Assembly: GCA_041497995.1 (NCBI GenBank)
Contig: JBGQHM010000089.1
Span: 1-18,648 of the forward strand
DNA from: DATKMS01 sp041497995
GTDB lineage: Bacteria; Desulfobacterota; Binatia; HRBIN30
DNA: 18,648 nucleotides
Direction of reading: 5' to 3'
Positions 1 through 8,181 of this stretch are shown piece after piece (the stretch's first letter is position 1; every line of letters begins with the position of its first letter). The notes below the pieces were generated by a model. The model ran no database searches, was not told the DNA's origin, and worked only from the letters and a program-made list of their open reading frames with translations. A program made the translations under genes and the position numbers.

Positions 1-98
1 CGGCGCGCCGCTGCGGACTTGACCAGCCGCTCCCGGCGCTCAACGCCGCCGCCTTCCGCCGTCCGCCGCGTGCGGGAGAACAGCTACGCCTCTACTAA
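1..98 (+). CDS. possible 3' end of an unidentified plus-strand gene
   Basis: Reading frame 3 is open from the window edge to a TAA at 96-98 and encodes about 31 residues ending in AGEQLRLY. The peptide is rich in Arg, Pro and Ala and I do not recognise the family. A plus-strand gene ending here would converge on the glycosyltransferase that ends at 158, which is a sensible arrangement. Frame 1 is also open to 180, so the choice of frame is weak. The following 99-157 holds GC-rich partial inverted repeats (for example GCCCG at 125-129 and CGGGC at 146-150) but no clear terminator. Confidence 0.25.
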   Translation, partial: ARRCGLDQPLPALNAAAFRRPPRAGEQLRLY

Positions 99-157
99 GG
101 CCTGCGGCCGGCGTCCTTTCTATGGCCCGCTCCCGTTGGTCGCTCCGGGCTGCCAAG

Positions 158-1111
158 TCACAGATTGCTCAGGCGCGACGTAGCAGCCGGCAGAACCTCC
201 AACGCGTGAATCACTGACTCGACGGGCAAGCGATGCACGCAGAACGTGTCCGGACACTCTGCACACGGTGCGGGAGCATGAACAATCTGCACCCCATCCC
301 CGCGCGGTGCCCATGCGCTTGGATCGCTCGGGCCGAACAACACCACCGCATGTGCGCCAACGGCGCCGGCCAAGTGGCTGATACCCGAGTCGTTACCGAG
401 ATAGAGCGCGCACTCCGCCAAGAGCGCGGCCACTTGCGGCAGTGAGAGCCCGTCAACCTCAATGACCTCCGGAACATCGAATGAGGTACCATGCGCGTCG
501 GCAGGGCCACGTGGGAGAACGATCGTGTGGAGGTGCTTCAACCGCCAGTACGCGATCACCCCCTCGAATCCTTGCCAGTTCTTGCGAGGCGCGCCGCTGC
601 CGGGGTGGATGACGAGCAGTTGGCGCGCGTCGAGCTGGTGTTGCCGGTTGAAGTCCGCCAACCAACCTCGGTCCTGACGAAAGCGGGGCATACTTAACGG
701 TAGAGGATCGAGGCCAACGCAGCGGGCATAGTAGTCTGCGGCATGCTCGCCACGCTGCATGCCGCGGAAGGGGTACACGGTCACTCGACCGCGGCTCGTC
801 GCGACCAGGCGCTGCGAGAAATCCGCATTGCCGAAGCCCGTCCACGAGTAGACGTGGTCGAGCCCGCCGAACAATGCTGCGGTCGCGGGCGCCGGCTCGC
901 TGCCCACGGCGAAGAGGTCGGCGATCTCGCGGCGGTCGATCGATGCGGTGGTGAGGCGCATCTCAGCAAGGTCCAATAGCTCCGGCTTCGCGACCAAGAG
1001 TAACTCCCCGGCGTGGCGCTGGCGCAGCGCGCGCAACGTCGGGAGGAAACAGATGAAGTCGCCGAGCGCGCCTGGAAACAAAACGGCAGCGCTGTCAGGC
1101 GGACGAGCCAT
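158..1111 (-). CDS. glycosyltransferase family 9 (ADP-heptose:LPS heptosyltransferase-like)
   Basis: A 317-residue protein with the family 9 GT-B pattern. The N-terminal donor-side loop is FPGALGDFI (about residues 12-20). HPGSGAPRKNW (169-179) opens the second Rossmann domain, GNDSGISHLAGAVG (239-252) is the family's nucleotide-sugar signature, and FGPSDPSAWAP follows (259-269). The Cys-rich tail (C283, C286, C291) is common in heptosyltransferase C-termini. The expected role is adding a heptose or similar sugar to a lipopolysaccharide core at the inner membrane; the exact donor and acceptor cannot be read. I start at ATG 1111 (MARPP...). The frame runs on to 1237, but that extension would overlap the start of the divergent cysteine synthase and has no family similarity. 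No clear Shine-Dalgarno precedes 1111. The gene stands alone rather than in an LPS cluster. Confidence 0.85.
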   Translation of the reverse strand: MARPPDSAAVLFPGALGDFICFLPTLRALRQRHAGELLLVAKPELLDLAEMRLTTASIDRREIADLFAVGSEPAPATAALFGGLDHVYSWTGFGNADFSQRLVATSRGRVTVYPFRGMQRGEHAADYYARCVGLDPLPLSMPRFRQDRGWLADFNRQHQLDARQLLVIHPGSGAPRKNWQGFEGVIAYWRLKHLHTIVLPRGPADAHGTSFDVPEVIEVDGLSLPQVAALLAECALYLGNDSGISHLAGAVGAHAVVLFGPSDPSAWAPRGDGVQIVHAPAPCAECPDTFCVHRLPVESVIHALEVLPAATSRLSNL

Positions 1112-1130
1112 GGTGATTGAGGACCGTGAA

Positions 1131-1159
1131 TTGACTTGCAGATACCCCGCCGATATCTT
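1131..1159 (+). promoter_or_regulatory. candidate sigma70 promoter for the cysteine synthase-larE pair
   Basis: TTGACT at 1131-1136 is followed after 17 bp by TATCTT at 1154-1159, placing a start site near 1166, about 23 nt before the cysteine synthase ATG. The 77-bp region between the divergent genes must hold both promoters; no good minus-strand promoter was found. An inverted repeat, CCGCC (1147-1151) and GGCGG (1160-1164), brackets the -10 element and could be an operator, but its regulator is unknown. Confidence 0.5.
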
Positions 1160-1188
1160 GGCGGCGCTGTTGCTCCGGCGCAAGTCCA

Positions 1189-2121
<933 letters not shown>

Positions 2122-2126
2122 GCACG

Positions 2127-2996
2127 ATGAGCATGGACACGATCGTCCCCGACGCGGCCTTGTCGGACGGCCTGCCGGGAAAGCTCGAGCATCTGCGCCG
2201 CATTCTCCGTGACATGGGGCGCGTGCTGGTGGCGTTCTCAGGCGGCGTTGATTCCGCCTTGTTGTTGCGGGTGGCGGCCGAGGAGTTGAAGAACAACGCG
2301 GTTGCGCTGACAACGCGATCGCCGACCGCGGTTGACGAAGACTACGATCTCGCGGTCCAGCTGGCGCGTGAGCTCGGCGTCCAGCACGTCGTCATCGACG
2401 CCAACGAGCTCGCGATTCCCGGCTACGCGGCGAATCCGACGAACCGTTGCTATTTCTGTAAGGACAACCTGTACGAGGTCTGCGCGGCGGAGGCGCCGAA
2501 GCTCAGCATTGCGCACATCGTCGATGGCGCGAATCTCGATGACCTCGGCGACTATCGACCGGGGCTGCAAGCCGCGACGGAGCACCAGATCCGGCACCCG
2601 CTCGTCGAAGCGCAGCTCAACAAGCAGGAGATTCGCGAGCTGAGTCGGGCGTTCGGGTTGCCCACCTGGGACAAGCCGTCGAGCCCGTGCCTGTCGTCGC
2701 GTTTTCCGTACGGCACGGCGATCACGCTGGAGGGCCTGCAGCGCGTCGCCGGCGGCGAGCGCGTGTTGCGGCGCTTGGGGTTCGCGGAATGCCGTGTGCG
2801 CTATCACGACACGGTAGCGCGCATCGAAGTGCCGGCCAGCCACCTGCCGCGCATCGTGGCCCCGGAGGTGCGTGATGCCCTCGTGAAGGAGTTCCGGGCG
2901 CTCGGTTTCCTGTACGTCACGATCGACCTTCAAGGTTTCCGCAGCGGCAGCTTGAACGAATCCTTGCCGGTGCACGTTGCCGGCCAGTCGAAGTAA
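2127..2996 (+). CDS. larE: LarE-family ATP-dependent sacrificial sulfur transferase (PP-loop)
   Basis: A 289-residue PP-loop ATP pyrophosphatase of the LarE family. SGGVDS (38-43) is the ATP pyrophosphatase loop, CYFCKDNLY (108-116) is a conserved Cys pair, and PCLSSRFPYG (187-196) carries C188. From family knowledge, C188 probably corresponds to the cysteine that donates sulfur in lactobacillar LarE. LarE normally adenylates and sulfurates a nicotinic-acid-derived precursor of the nickel-pincer cofactor used by lactate racemase-type enzymes. No larA, larB or larC lies in this window, so partner and product are unknown. AGGGG at 2111-2115, inside the end of the cysteine synthase gene, is a plausible ribosome binding site for ATG 2127; ATG 2133 is an alternative. 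The stop lies 5 bp from the stop of the converging ispD. Confidence 0.88.
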   Translation: MSMDTIVPDAALSDGLPGKLEHLRRILRDMGRVLVAFSGGVDSALLLRVAAEELKNNAVALTTRSPTAVDEDYDLAVQLARELGVQHVVIDANELAIPGYAANPTNRCYFCKDNLYEVCAAEAPKLSIAHIVDGANLDDLGDYRPGLQAATEHQIRHPLVEAQLNKQEIRELSRAFGLPTWDKPSSPCLSSRFPYGTAITLEGLQRVAGGERVLRRLGFAECRVRYHDTVARIEVPASHLPRIVAPEVRDALVKEFRALGFLYVTIDLQGFRSGSLNESLPVHVAGQSK

Positions 2997-3001
2997 CACG
3001 C

Positions 3002-3718
3002 TCAGGATCGGCCCGGGTCGGTGGCAGGCTCGCGGCGGGTTCGAAGGTACCATTCCGCCCACTGCAAGTCGTCCGGTGTGGTGATCTTGCGATTCGTCGA
3101 CTCGCCGGGGACGACGCGTACCGGGTGACCGAGGCGCTCGACTAGCGATGCATCGTCGGTGCCCACGAACCCGTCGCGGCGGGCGTGCTCGTGTGCCTCA
3201 CGGAGTAACGCGCCGCGGAAGACTTGCGGTGTCTGTGCGAGCCAAATCCGCCGGCGGTCCGGCGTTTCGACGATCACAGAGTCGGCGTCTACCAGTTTGA
3301 CGGTGTCCTGGGCAGCGACCGCAACGATAGCAGCGCCGTGTGTTGCGGCGGCGTCGATACACGATTGCACACAGCGAAGCGAGACGAACGGCCGCGCCGC
3401 ATCGTGCACGAGGACAAGATCGGTTTCGGGATCGATTGCGTCCAGTCCCGCCGCCACCGAGTCCTGACGCTCGGCACCACCGTGTGCCAGCTTCAACGGC
3501 AACGGCCATGGCCCATATTGAGAGACGACAGCGGCTGCGTGCGCTGCTTGATCGGCACTGACAACAACAACAACCGGCGTGAGGTCGCGGAGCTGAGTCA
3601 GTGTGCGCAGCGCATAGACGACCATTGGCGTGCCGGCGAGGCTAAGAAACGCCTTGGCGGTCACACCTCCGATGCGGGTTCCCCGTCCCGCGGCCACAAC
3701 GATTGCAGCAGTACGCAC
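3002..3718 (-). CDS. ispD: 2-C-methyl-D-erythritol 4-phosphate cytidylyltransferase
   Basis: A 238-residue enzyme of the non-mevalonate (MEP) isoprenoid pathway, forming CDP-methylerythritol from CTP and MEP in the cytosol. The CTP loop is AAGRGTRIGG (9-18) with R12 and K22 as likely catalytic basic residues. LVHDAARPF (103-111) is the family signature, RRRIWLAQTPQVF (155-167) follows, and STNRKIT (207-213) carries the MEP-contacting lysine K211. Length is near the family norm, and no IspF domain is fused. The start is GTG at 3718: it is the only common start codon after the in-frame TGA at 3752-3754, and the nucleotide loop lies just behind it. No Shine-Dalgarno is visible; instead an 11-bp hairpin ends 9 nt upstream. 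It lies 59 bp behind carD, a pairing I associate with Deltaproteobacteria. Confidence 0.95.
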   Translation of the reverse strand: MRTAAIVVAAGRGTRIGGVTAKAFLSLAGTPMVVYALRTLTQLRDLTPVVVVVSADQAAHAAAVVSQYGPWPLPLKLAHGGAERQDSVAAGLDAIDPETDLVLVHDAARPFVSLRCVQSCIDAAATHGAAIVAVAAQDTVKLVDADSVIVETPDRRRIWLAQTPQVFRGALLREAHEHARRDGFVGTDDASLVERLGHPVRVVPGESTNRKITTPDDLQWAEWYLRTRREPATDPGRS

Positions 3719-3727
3719 AGAAACAGC

Positions 3728-3753
3728 GACCGCCGGCCTGAGGGCCGGCGGTC
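3728..3753 (-). promoter_or_regulatory. 11-bp perfect hairpin in the carD-ispD spacer
   Basis: GACCGCCGGCC (3728-3738) and GGCCGGCGGTC (3743-3753) form a perfect stem with a 4-nt loop. On the minus strand it follows the carD stop and is trailed by GCTGTTTCTG, only a weak U-tract. It could be a terminator or attenuator for carD, or it could restrict ribosome access to the ispD GTG 9 nt downstream. The sequence does not separate these options. Confidence 0.6.
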
Positions 3754-3758
3754 ACCTG

Positions 3759-3774
3759 CTAGGCGGTCGCCTAG
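3759..3774 (-). repeat. short palindrome next to the carD stop
   Basis: CTAGGCG (3759-3765) and CGCCTAG (3768-3774) form 7-bp arms around a 2-nt centre, a few bases after the carD stop codon. GGCGGTC is also shared as a direct repeat with the neighbouring hairpin (3747-3753 and 3762-3768), so alternative pairings between the two structures are possible. Confidence 0.45.
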
Positions 3775-3777
3775 AAC

Positions 3778-4260
3778 TTAGTGAGCGAAGATATCGCTCA
3801 ACTCTTCGATGATCTTCTCTTCTGGATGCGAGCGCGCAATGGACAGCTCCTTGACGAGGAGATTGCGCGCTGTGTCGAGCATCTTGCGCTCGCCAAATGA
3901 GAGTTCCTTATCCCCCTTGAGCACGAACAAATCCCGCAACACGGTGGCAATCTCGAGGACTGAACCGGTCTTGATCTTCTCGGTGTACTCACGGTACCGC
4001 CGATTCCACGTCTGCTGGTCGATTTCGACGCGGCGCTCGCGCAAGATCTTATAGACCTTAGTGACCATGTCTTTCCCGATGATCCGCCGCAACCCCACCG
4101 ACGCCACATTCTCCGTCGGGATCATGATGGTCATATCGTTTTCCAGGATCCGAAGCATGTAGAACGTCTTCTCGGTCCCCGATATCACCCTGGTTTGGAC
4201 GCTCTGGATGACGCCAACCCCGTGAGCCGGGTAGACGACCTTCTCGCCAACCTTAAACAT
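3778..4260 (-). CDS. carD: CarD/CdnL-family RNA polymerase-binding transcription factor
   Basis: A 160-residue CarD_CdnL_TRCF family protein. The N-terminal Tudor-like RNA-polymerase-interacting domain begins FKVGEKVVYPAHGVGVI (2-18) and runs to about residue 60. The rest is the helical C-terminal domain, which in the family contacts DNA at the upstream edge of the -10 element and stabilises open complexes; EKIKTGSVLEIATVLRDL (113-130) is typical. Length matches CdnL-type proteins rather than the longer Myxococcus CarD with its HMGA-like tail. The start ATG 4260 has a strong Shine-Dalgarno (GGAGG, reverse complement of 4269-4273, 8 nt spacing) and a near-consensus promoter. It is the first gene of a pair with ispD. 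Confidence 0.93.
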   Translation of the reverse strand: MFKVGEKVVYPAHGVGVIQSVQTRVISGTEKTFYMLRILENDMTIMIPTENVASVGLRRIIGKDMVTKVYKILRERRVEIDQQTWNRRYREYTEKIKTGSVLEIATVLRDLFVLKGDKELSFGERKMLDTARNLLVKELSIARSHPEEKIIEELSDIFAH

Positions 4261-4292
4261 CGTCTGTTCCTCCCTGGCCCCGAAAGTAATCG

Positions 4293-4321
4293 ATTATCGC
4301 ACGGGCGCACCGGATCGTCAA
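4293..4321 (-). promoter_or_regulatory. near-consensus sigma70 promoter of carD
   Basis: On the minus strand TTGACG (4316-4321) and GATAAT (4293-4298) are separated by exactly 17 bp and match consensus at 5 of 6 positions each. The start site would fall near 4286, giving a short leader with a strong Shine-Dalgarno. This is the best promoter seen in the window. Confidence 0.75.
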
Positions 4322-4495
4322 ATTAACTTTCCTGCAACATTCGTGGCCCCGACAATTCGCCAAACCCATGCTCCGCCAGGCTCAGCAGCACGGTGGCAGG
4401 GCGTGATTCGCCCGGCGGGTGGGTATTCCGCAGGGCGAGTTGGCCGGCGGGGGGCCAGAGGCCGCCACAGAAAAGACGGGACCAAGCTTTCTTTC
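4322..4495. other. intergenic stretch without a recognisable feature
   Basis: This lies between the carD promoter and the putative exporter promoter. The plus strand is open in the exporter's frame from GTG 4343, and the minus strand has an 80-codon frame (4323-4565). Neither translation resembles a known family: both are rich in Arg, Pro and Gly without domain-like pattern. Several G-runs occur (for example 4446-4454). I see no RNA gene or repeat here. Confidence 0.4.
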
Positions 4496-4525
4496 TTGAT
4501 TCATAGTCGCAAGAACCACTATACC
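4496..4525 (+). promoter_or_regulatory. candidate sigma70 promoter for the RND exporter
   Basis: TTGATT (4496-4501) and TATACC (4520-4525) are spaced 18 bp apart, placing a start site about 33 nt before ATG 4565. This supports starting the exporter at 4565. The elements match only partly, so confidence is modest. Confidence 0.4.
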
Positions 4526-4564
4526 GGCGGCTGTCGGTGGGACATCGGCATCGCAGAGCAGGCA

Positions 4565-6925
4565 ATGGAACGATACATCAGATTCGTGGTGCGCCACCGC
4601 GCGGCCGTGGTTTTTGCGGTGCTGCTGGTGACGGTATTGCTCGGGACGCAGCTACGTCACGTCCATTTGGAGATCCGGCGCCGCGCCTCCTTGCCGCAGG
4701 AACACCCATACGTTCAGATCCAGAATCGTATCTCCGACCTATTCGGCGGCGAGGCAATCGTGGTCATCGGGGTGATAGCCAACCACGGTGACATCTTCAC
4801 GCCCGAAATCCTCGGCAAGGTCTACCGGATCACGCAGGGGCTGCACAGCACCGACGGGATCATCGACACGAGCTTGTTCAGTCTCGCCGCACCATACGTG
4901 AAGTCGGTTGTCGCAGGCACGGATGGCATGATGGATATCCATCCGCTGATGGATGGTCCCGTAACCACCAAGGAGGATATTCAGCACCTCCGAGACACGG
5001 TCCGCGCCGACAAGCTCTTTCATGGCAACCTGGTATCCGCTGACGACACCGCCACCGTCATCGTCGCCGAGTTTGACGACCGCCTGAACGACGCTGCCAT
5101 ATTTGGTCGCCTCGAAGAAATCGTCGCGCCGGAACGTGATGGTTCCGTCAGTATCGCTTTGGCCGGCGCGCCCATCCTGCGCGCGTGGCTGACCCGCTAT
5201 ACCGCTTTGATCAAATTCCTCTTCCCGCTCGCCGTGCTCGTGATCGGCCTGATTCACTATGAAGCGTTCCGCACCGTGCAAGCGATGTTTCTTCCGCTGG
5301 TTACCGCGCTGCTCAGCGTGGTGTGGGCGCTGGGAATCATGGGCTTGCTGGGTTTGCCGATGGACACCTGGAGCGCCATCACGCCCGTCGTCATCCTCGC
5401 AGTCGCCGCCGGACATGCCGTCCAGATCCTCAAGCGGTACTACGAGGAGTACGCCGTGGTCGGCGACAGTAAAGAGGCGGTGATCCGCTCGATCACGGCC
5501 GTCGGACCAGTGATGTTGACAGCCGGCTTCATCGCTTCCGCTGGGTTCGCGTCGCTGATGACCTTCGGCGTGAGCAGCGTGCGCGTGTTCGGTCTGTTGC
5601 TGGCGTCGGGCATCTTGAGCGCGCTGGTCATCGAGATGACGTTCACACCCGCCTGCCGGTGTCTCTTACCCGCGCCGAAGGGTCGAGAGACGCGCCGCGA
5701 GAAGGAGTCGCGCTGGCTCGACCCGGCACTGCGTGCCCTCGCTGCCGTGGTCGTCAAGCGGCCGCGGCTGGTCTTGCTGGCGGCGCTTGCCGTCGCCGCG
5801 ATCGCAACGGTTGGTATCTTCGGCATCGATGTGGATAACAGCTTCCGGCTGTGGTTTGCCCCGTCGACGGTAGTGCGTCGCGACGACGCGTTGCTGAACG
5901 AGCGGCTTCCGGGAACCGCGTCACTACGCATTCTCATCGAGGGTGAGCACGAGAACGTTTTTCAAGACCCCGCAGTGCTCAACGCGATGAGCGACCTCGA
6001 AACCGTCATCGAAAGCGACCCGCGTATCGCCGGCGTGAACTCGATTGCCGACCAGATCAAGCGCATGCATCAGGCGATGAACAACGGTGACCCCGCCTTC
6101 TATGCGATCCCCGACAATTCGCGGCTGATCAGCCAGTATCTGCTGTTGTACAGCATCGGCGCGGGACCCGACGGCCTCAGCGCCTTCGTCGACGCCAACT
6201 ATCAGCGCAGCGTCATCCGCGCTCTCAGCAAGACGGACAGCGCAGCCTTCTCCCGCGATCTCCTGCACCGTCTGCAAGACTACGCGGACACGCGCTTCCG
6301 CGGCCTGCCAGTAACCGTTGAGATCGCCGGCGGCACCCTCGGCGTGCAGACCGCGATGAACGACGTCGTCGTACACGAGAAGATCGTCAACATGATTCAA
6401 GTTGGCAGCATCATCTTCCTGCTGTCGACCCTCGTTCTGCGTTCCTTCGTCGGCGGCATCTTCGTGCTCCTTCCCCTCGCCCTCGCCGTGGTGGTGAACC
6501 TCGGAGTCATGGGATGGTCGCACACGTGGCTCGACATGACGACGGCTGCGATCACGGCGATGGGCGTGAGCATCGGCGCCGATTTCGCGATCTACCTGAT
6601 CTTCCGAATCCGCGAAGAGGCCAAGACAGCGACTCTTGAAGACGCGATTGGCACCAGTCTGCATACCTCTGGCAAGGCGATCTTCTTCGTGTCGTCGGCG
6701 GTGGTCCTAGGCTACCTAGTGCTGCCCTTCTCCGGGTTCAGCATCTGGAGCCGGCTGGGTGTCCTCACCGCGCTGATCGTCAGCGCGAGCGCACTGGCAA
6801 CGCTCACCGTAATCCCGTCGCTAGCACTCATAGTGAAGCCGCGATTCCTGGTGCGGGCCGCGACGCCGACGGTGCAGGCGGCTGCCGATTCCCAACCCGT
6901 CGCGGTTGGCGACGCGGTGGGCTGA
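4565..6925 (+). CDS. RND superfamily (MMPL-type) exporter
   Basis: A 786-residue inner-membrane protein with two tandem RND halves. TM1 is about 12-29, followed by a periplasmic loop (about 35-215) and a TM bundle (about 215-366). The second half begins with a TM at about 400-422, then a second loop and TM bundle (about 608-758). GADFAIYLIFRIREE (671-685) in TM10 carries D673, the position expected to relay protons. The matching TM4 segment, ILAVAAGHAVQILKRYYEE (277-295), has H284 instead. The size and lack of a long tail fit MMPL/HpnN-like lipid exporters rather than drug-efflux AcrB proteins; no fusion protein or outer-membrane channel gene is adjacent. ATG 4565 is chosen because upstream sequence is not protein-like and a promoter lies at 4496-4525. 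The stop is 2 bp from the convergent ketosynthase stop. The substrate is unknown; a lipid or acyl product is plausible. Confidence 0.85.
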   Translation: MERYIRFVVRHRAAVVFAVLLVTVLLGTQLRHVHLEIRRRASLPQEHPYVQIQNRISDLFGGEAIVVIGVIANHGDIFTPEILGKVYRITQGLHSTDGIIDTSLFSLAAPYVKSVVAGTDGMMDIHPLMDGPVTTKEDIQHLRDTVRADKLFHGNLVSADDTATVIVAEFDDRLNDAAIFGRLEEIVAPERDGSVSIALAGAPILRAWLTRYTALIKFLFPLAVLVIGLIHYEAFRTVQAMFLPLVTALLSVVWALGIMGLLGLPMDTWSAITPVVILAVAAGHAVQILKRYYEEYAVVGDSKEAVIRSITAVGPVMLTAGFIASAGFASLMTFGVSSVRVFGLLLASGILSALVIEMTFTPACRCLLPAPKGRETRREKESRWLDPALRALAAVVVKRPRLVLLAALAVAAIATVGIFGIDVDNSFRLWFAPSTVVRRDDALLNERLPGTASLRILIEGEHENVFQDPAVLNAMSDLETVIESDPRIAGVNSIADQIKRMHQAMNNGDPAFYAIPDNSRLISQYLLLYSIGAGPDGLSAFVDANYQRSVIRALSKTDSAAFSRDLLHRLQDYADTRFRGLPVTVEIAGGTLGVQTAMNDVVVHEKIVNMIQVGSIIFLLSTLVLRSFVGGIFVLLPLALAVVVNLGVMGWSHTWLDMTTAAITAMGVSIGADFAIYLIFRIREEAKTATLEDAIGTSLHTSGKAIFFVSSAVVLGYLVLPFSGFSIWSRLGVLTALIVSASALATLTVIPSLALIVKPRFLVRAATPTVQAAADSQPVAVGDAVG

Positions 6926-6927
6926 CG

Positions 6928-8166
6928 CTACGAAATCAGCTCGCTGAGGACGAGGTAGGCGTTCACGCCGCCGTACCCGTAGCTCGTTACCAGCGCATTG
7001 CGGACGCGAGCTGCCCGGGGTTCGCCGGGCACGTAGTCGAGGTTGCACTCGGGGTCGGGGACTTCCAGATTGTGCGTCGGGGGAATGAGTTGGTGGCGAA
7101 TGGCGAGAGCAGCGGCCGCCGACTGGAACGCGCCCGACGCACCAAACGGATGCCCGATGACCCCTTTGATTGAGCTCACCGGGAGCCGTGCTGCCCATTC
7201 ACCAAACGCCTTGTTGATCACCAGGGTCTCTTTGCGGTCGAAGGCCGGAGACGAGTTGGCGTGCGCACACACGTAGTCGATGTCGCCGACGCCCAGACCG
7301 CTCTTTTGCAGCGCTCGATGGATCGCTCGTGCGCCCGGTTCCCCGGTCGGATCGACGCCGTACAAGCCAGCAGCGTCGGACGACGAGGCCGCCCCGCGCA
7401 CCTCAACGTACGACTGCACGCCGCGCTGCAGCGCGCGCTCCGCTGCCTCGAGCACGAAGATGCAACTGCCCTCGCTCAGCACCAAACCGCTGTGCGCCCG
7501 ATCAAAGGGACACGACGCACGTTCCGGATCGTCGTTACGGCTCGAGAGTTCCTGCGTGCGGCCCATGCCGGCCACGACCATGGGGATGAGTGGGCTCTCA
7601 GCACCACCGGCCAGACACAAGTCCAGGTCGCCGCTCGCCACCAAAGCGGCCCCGGTGCCGATCGCCTGCGCGCTGGAGGGGCAGCCGCTTGAGAAGGTCA
7701 GCTGCGTCCCCCCTGCCCCAACCGCACTGGCAACCTCAGCGGCGGTGGCATGGTTAGGCGTTCCATTGGCAATGAATGGGTTCACCCGCCGCACGCCGCG
7801 CTCGAGCAAGATGCCGTGCTGTTGCTCCGCTTCGCGCCATCCACCCAAGGCGGTTCCGAGGGCGACACCGACGACATCCGACGCGTACGACTTGGCCGGC
7901 AGACGCGCGTCGCGCAGCGCCAACTCGGTAGCGGCCAAGGCCAGCTGCGTAACATGGGTAGTCGTGCGTAGTTTGCGCGGATCAAGCAGCTCTTCGTAAC
8001 TGCGGTCGCGTACCTCCCCGCCGATCTGACAGACGTACGAGGTTGGATCGAAACGCGTGATGCGGCCGATGCCTGAGCGACCGAGTAGCAGCGACTGCCA
8101 GAACGTCTGCCCTCCGTTGCCCGTTGGCCCAATAAGGCCGATGCCACTGATCACGACCGGTCGCAC
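6928..8166 (-). CDS. beta-ketoacyl-ACP synthase (FabF/KAS II-like)
   Basis: A 412-residue thiolase-fold condensing enzyme with the full Cys-His-His triad: C162 in SSGCPSSAQAIG, H302 in CAHANSSPAFDRKET and H339 in KGVIGHPFGASGAF, with K334 nearby. It should condense an acyl chain with malonyl-ACP, extending it by two carbons. The nucleophile elbow differs from the usual ACATG-type motif of housekeeping FabF, and no FabG, FabD or FabZ gene is adjacent, so a specialised role is likelier than bulk fatty acid synthesis. The start is GTG 8166, directly giving MRPVVISGIG; AGGGTGG upstream can serve as Shine-Dalgarno. It is the third gene of an ACP-dehydrogenase-ketosynthase operon, 15 nt behind the dehydrogenase. 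It could be a KS from a polyketide-like or acyl-amide pathway. Confidence 0.9.
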   Translation of the reverse strand: MRPVVISGIGLIGPTGNGGQTFWQSLLLGRSGIGRITRFDPTSYVCQIGGEVRDRSYEELLDPRKLRTTTHVTQLALAATELALRDARLPAKSYASDVVGVALGTALGGWREAEQQHGILLERGVRRVNPFIANGTPNHATAAEVASAVGAGGTQLTFSSGCPSSAQAIGTGAALVASGDLDLCLAGGAESPLIPMVVAGMGRTQELSSRNDDPERASCPFDRAHSGLVLSEGSCIFVLEAAERALQRGVQSYVEVRGAASSSDAAGLYGVDPTGEPGARAIHRALQKSGLGVGDIDYVCAHANSSPAFDRKETLVINKAFGEWAARLPVSSIKGVIGHPFGASGAFQSAAAALAIRHQLIPPTHNLEVPDPECNLDYVPGEPRAARVRNALVTSYGYGGVNAYLVLSELIS

Positions 8167-8181
8167 GTGCCGCCACCCTAC

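Noticed and set aside
2238..3062. 274-codon open frame on the minus strand
   Set aside because: Antisense to the LarE-like gene and overlapping the end of ispD; Arg-rich with no family similarity.
4343..4564. N-terminal extension of the exporter from GTG 4343
   Set aside because: The 74 extra residues are Arg/Gly-rich and not membrane-like, whereas MERYIRFVVRHR at 4565 is a typical RND start, and a candidate promoter lies inside the extension.
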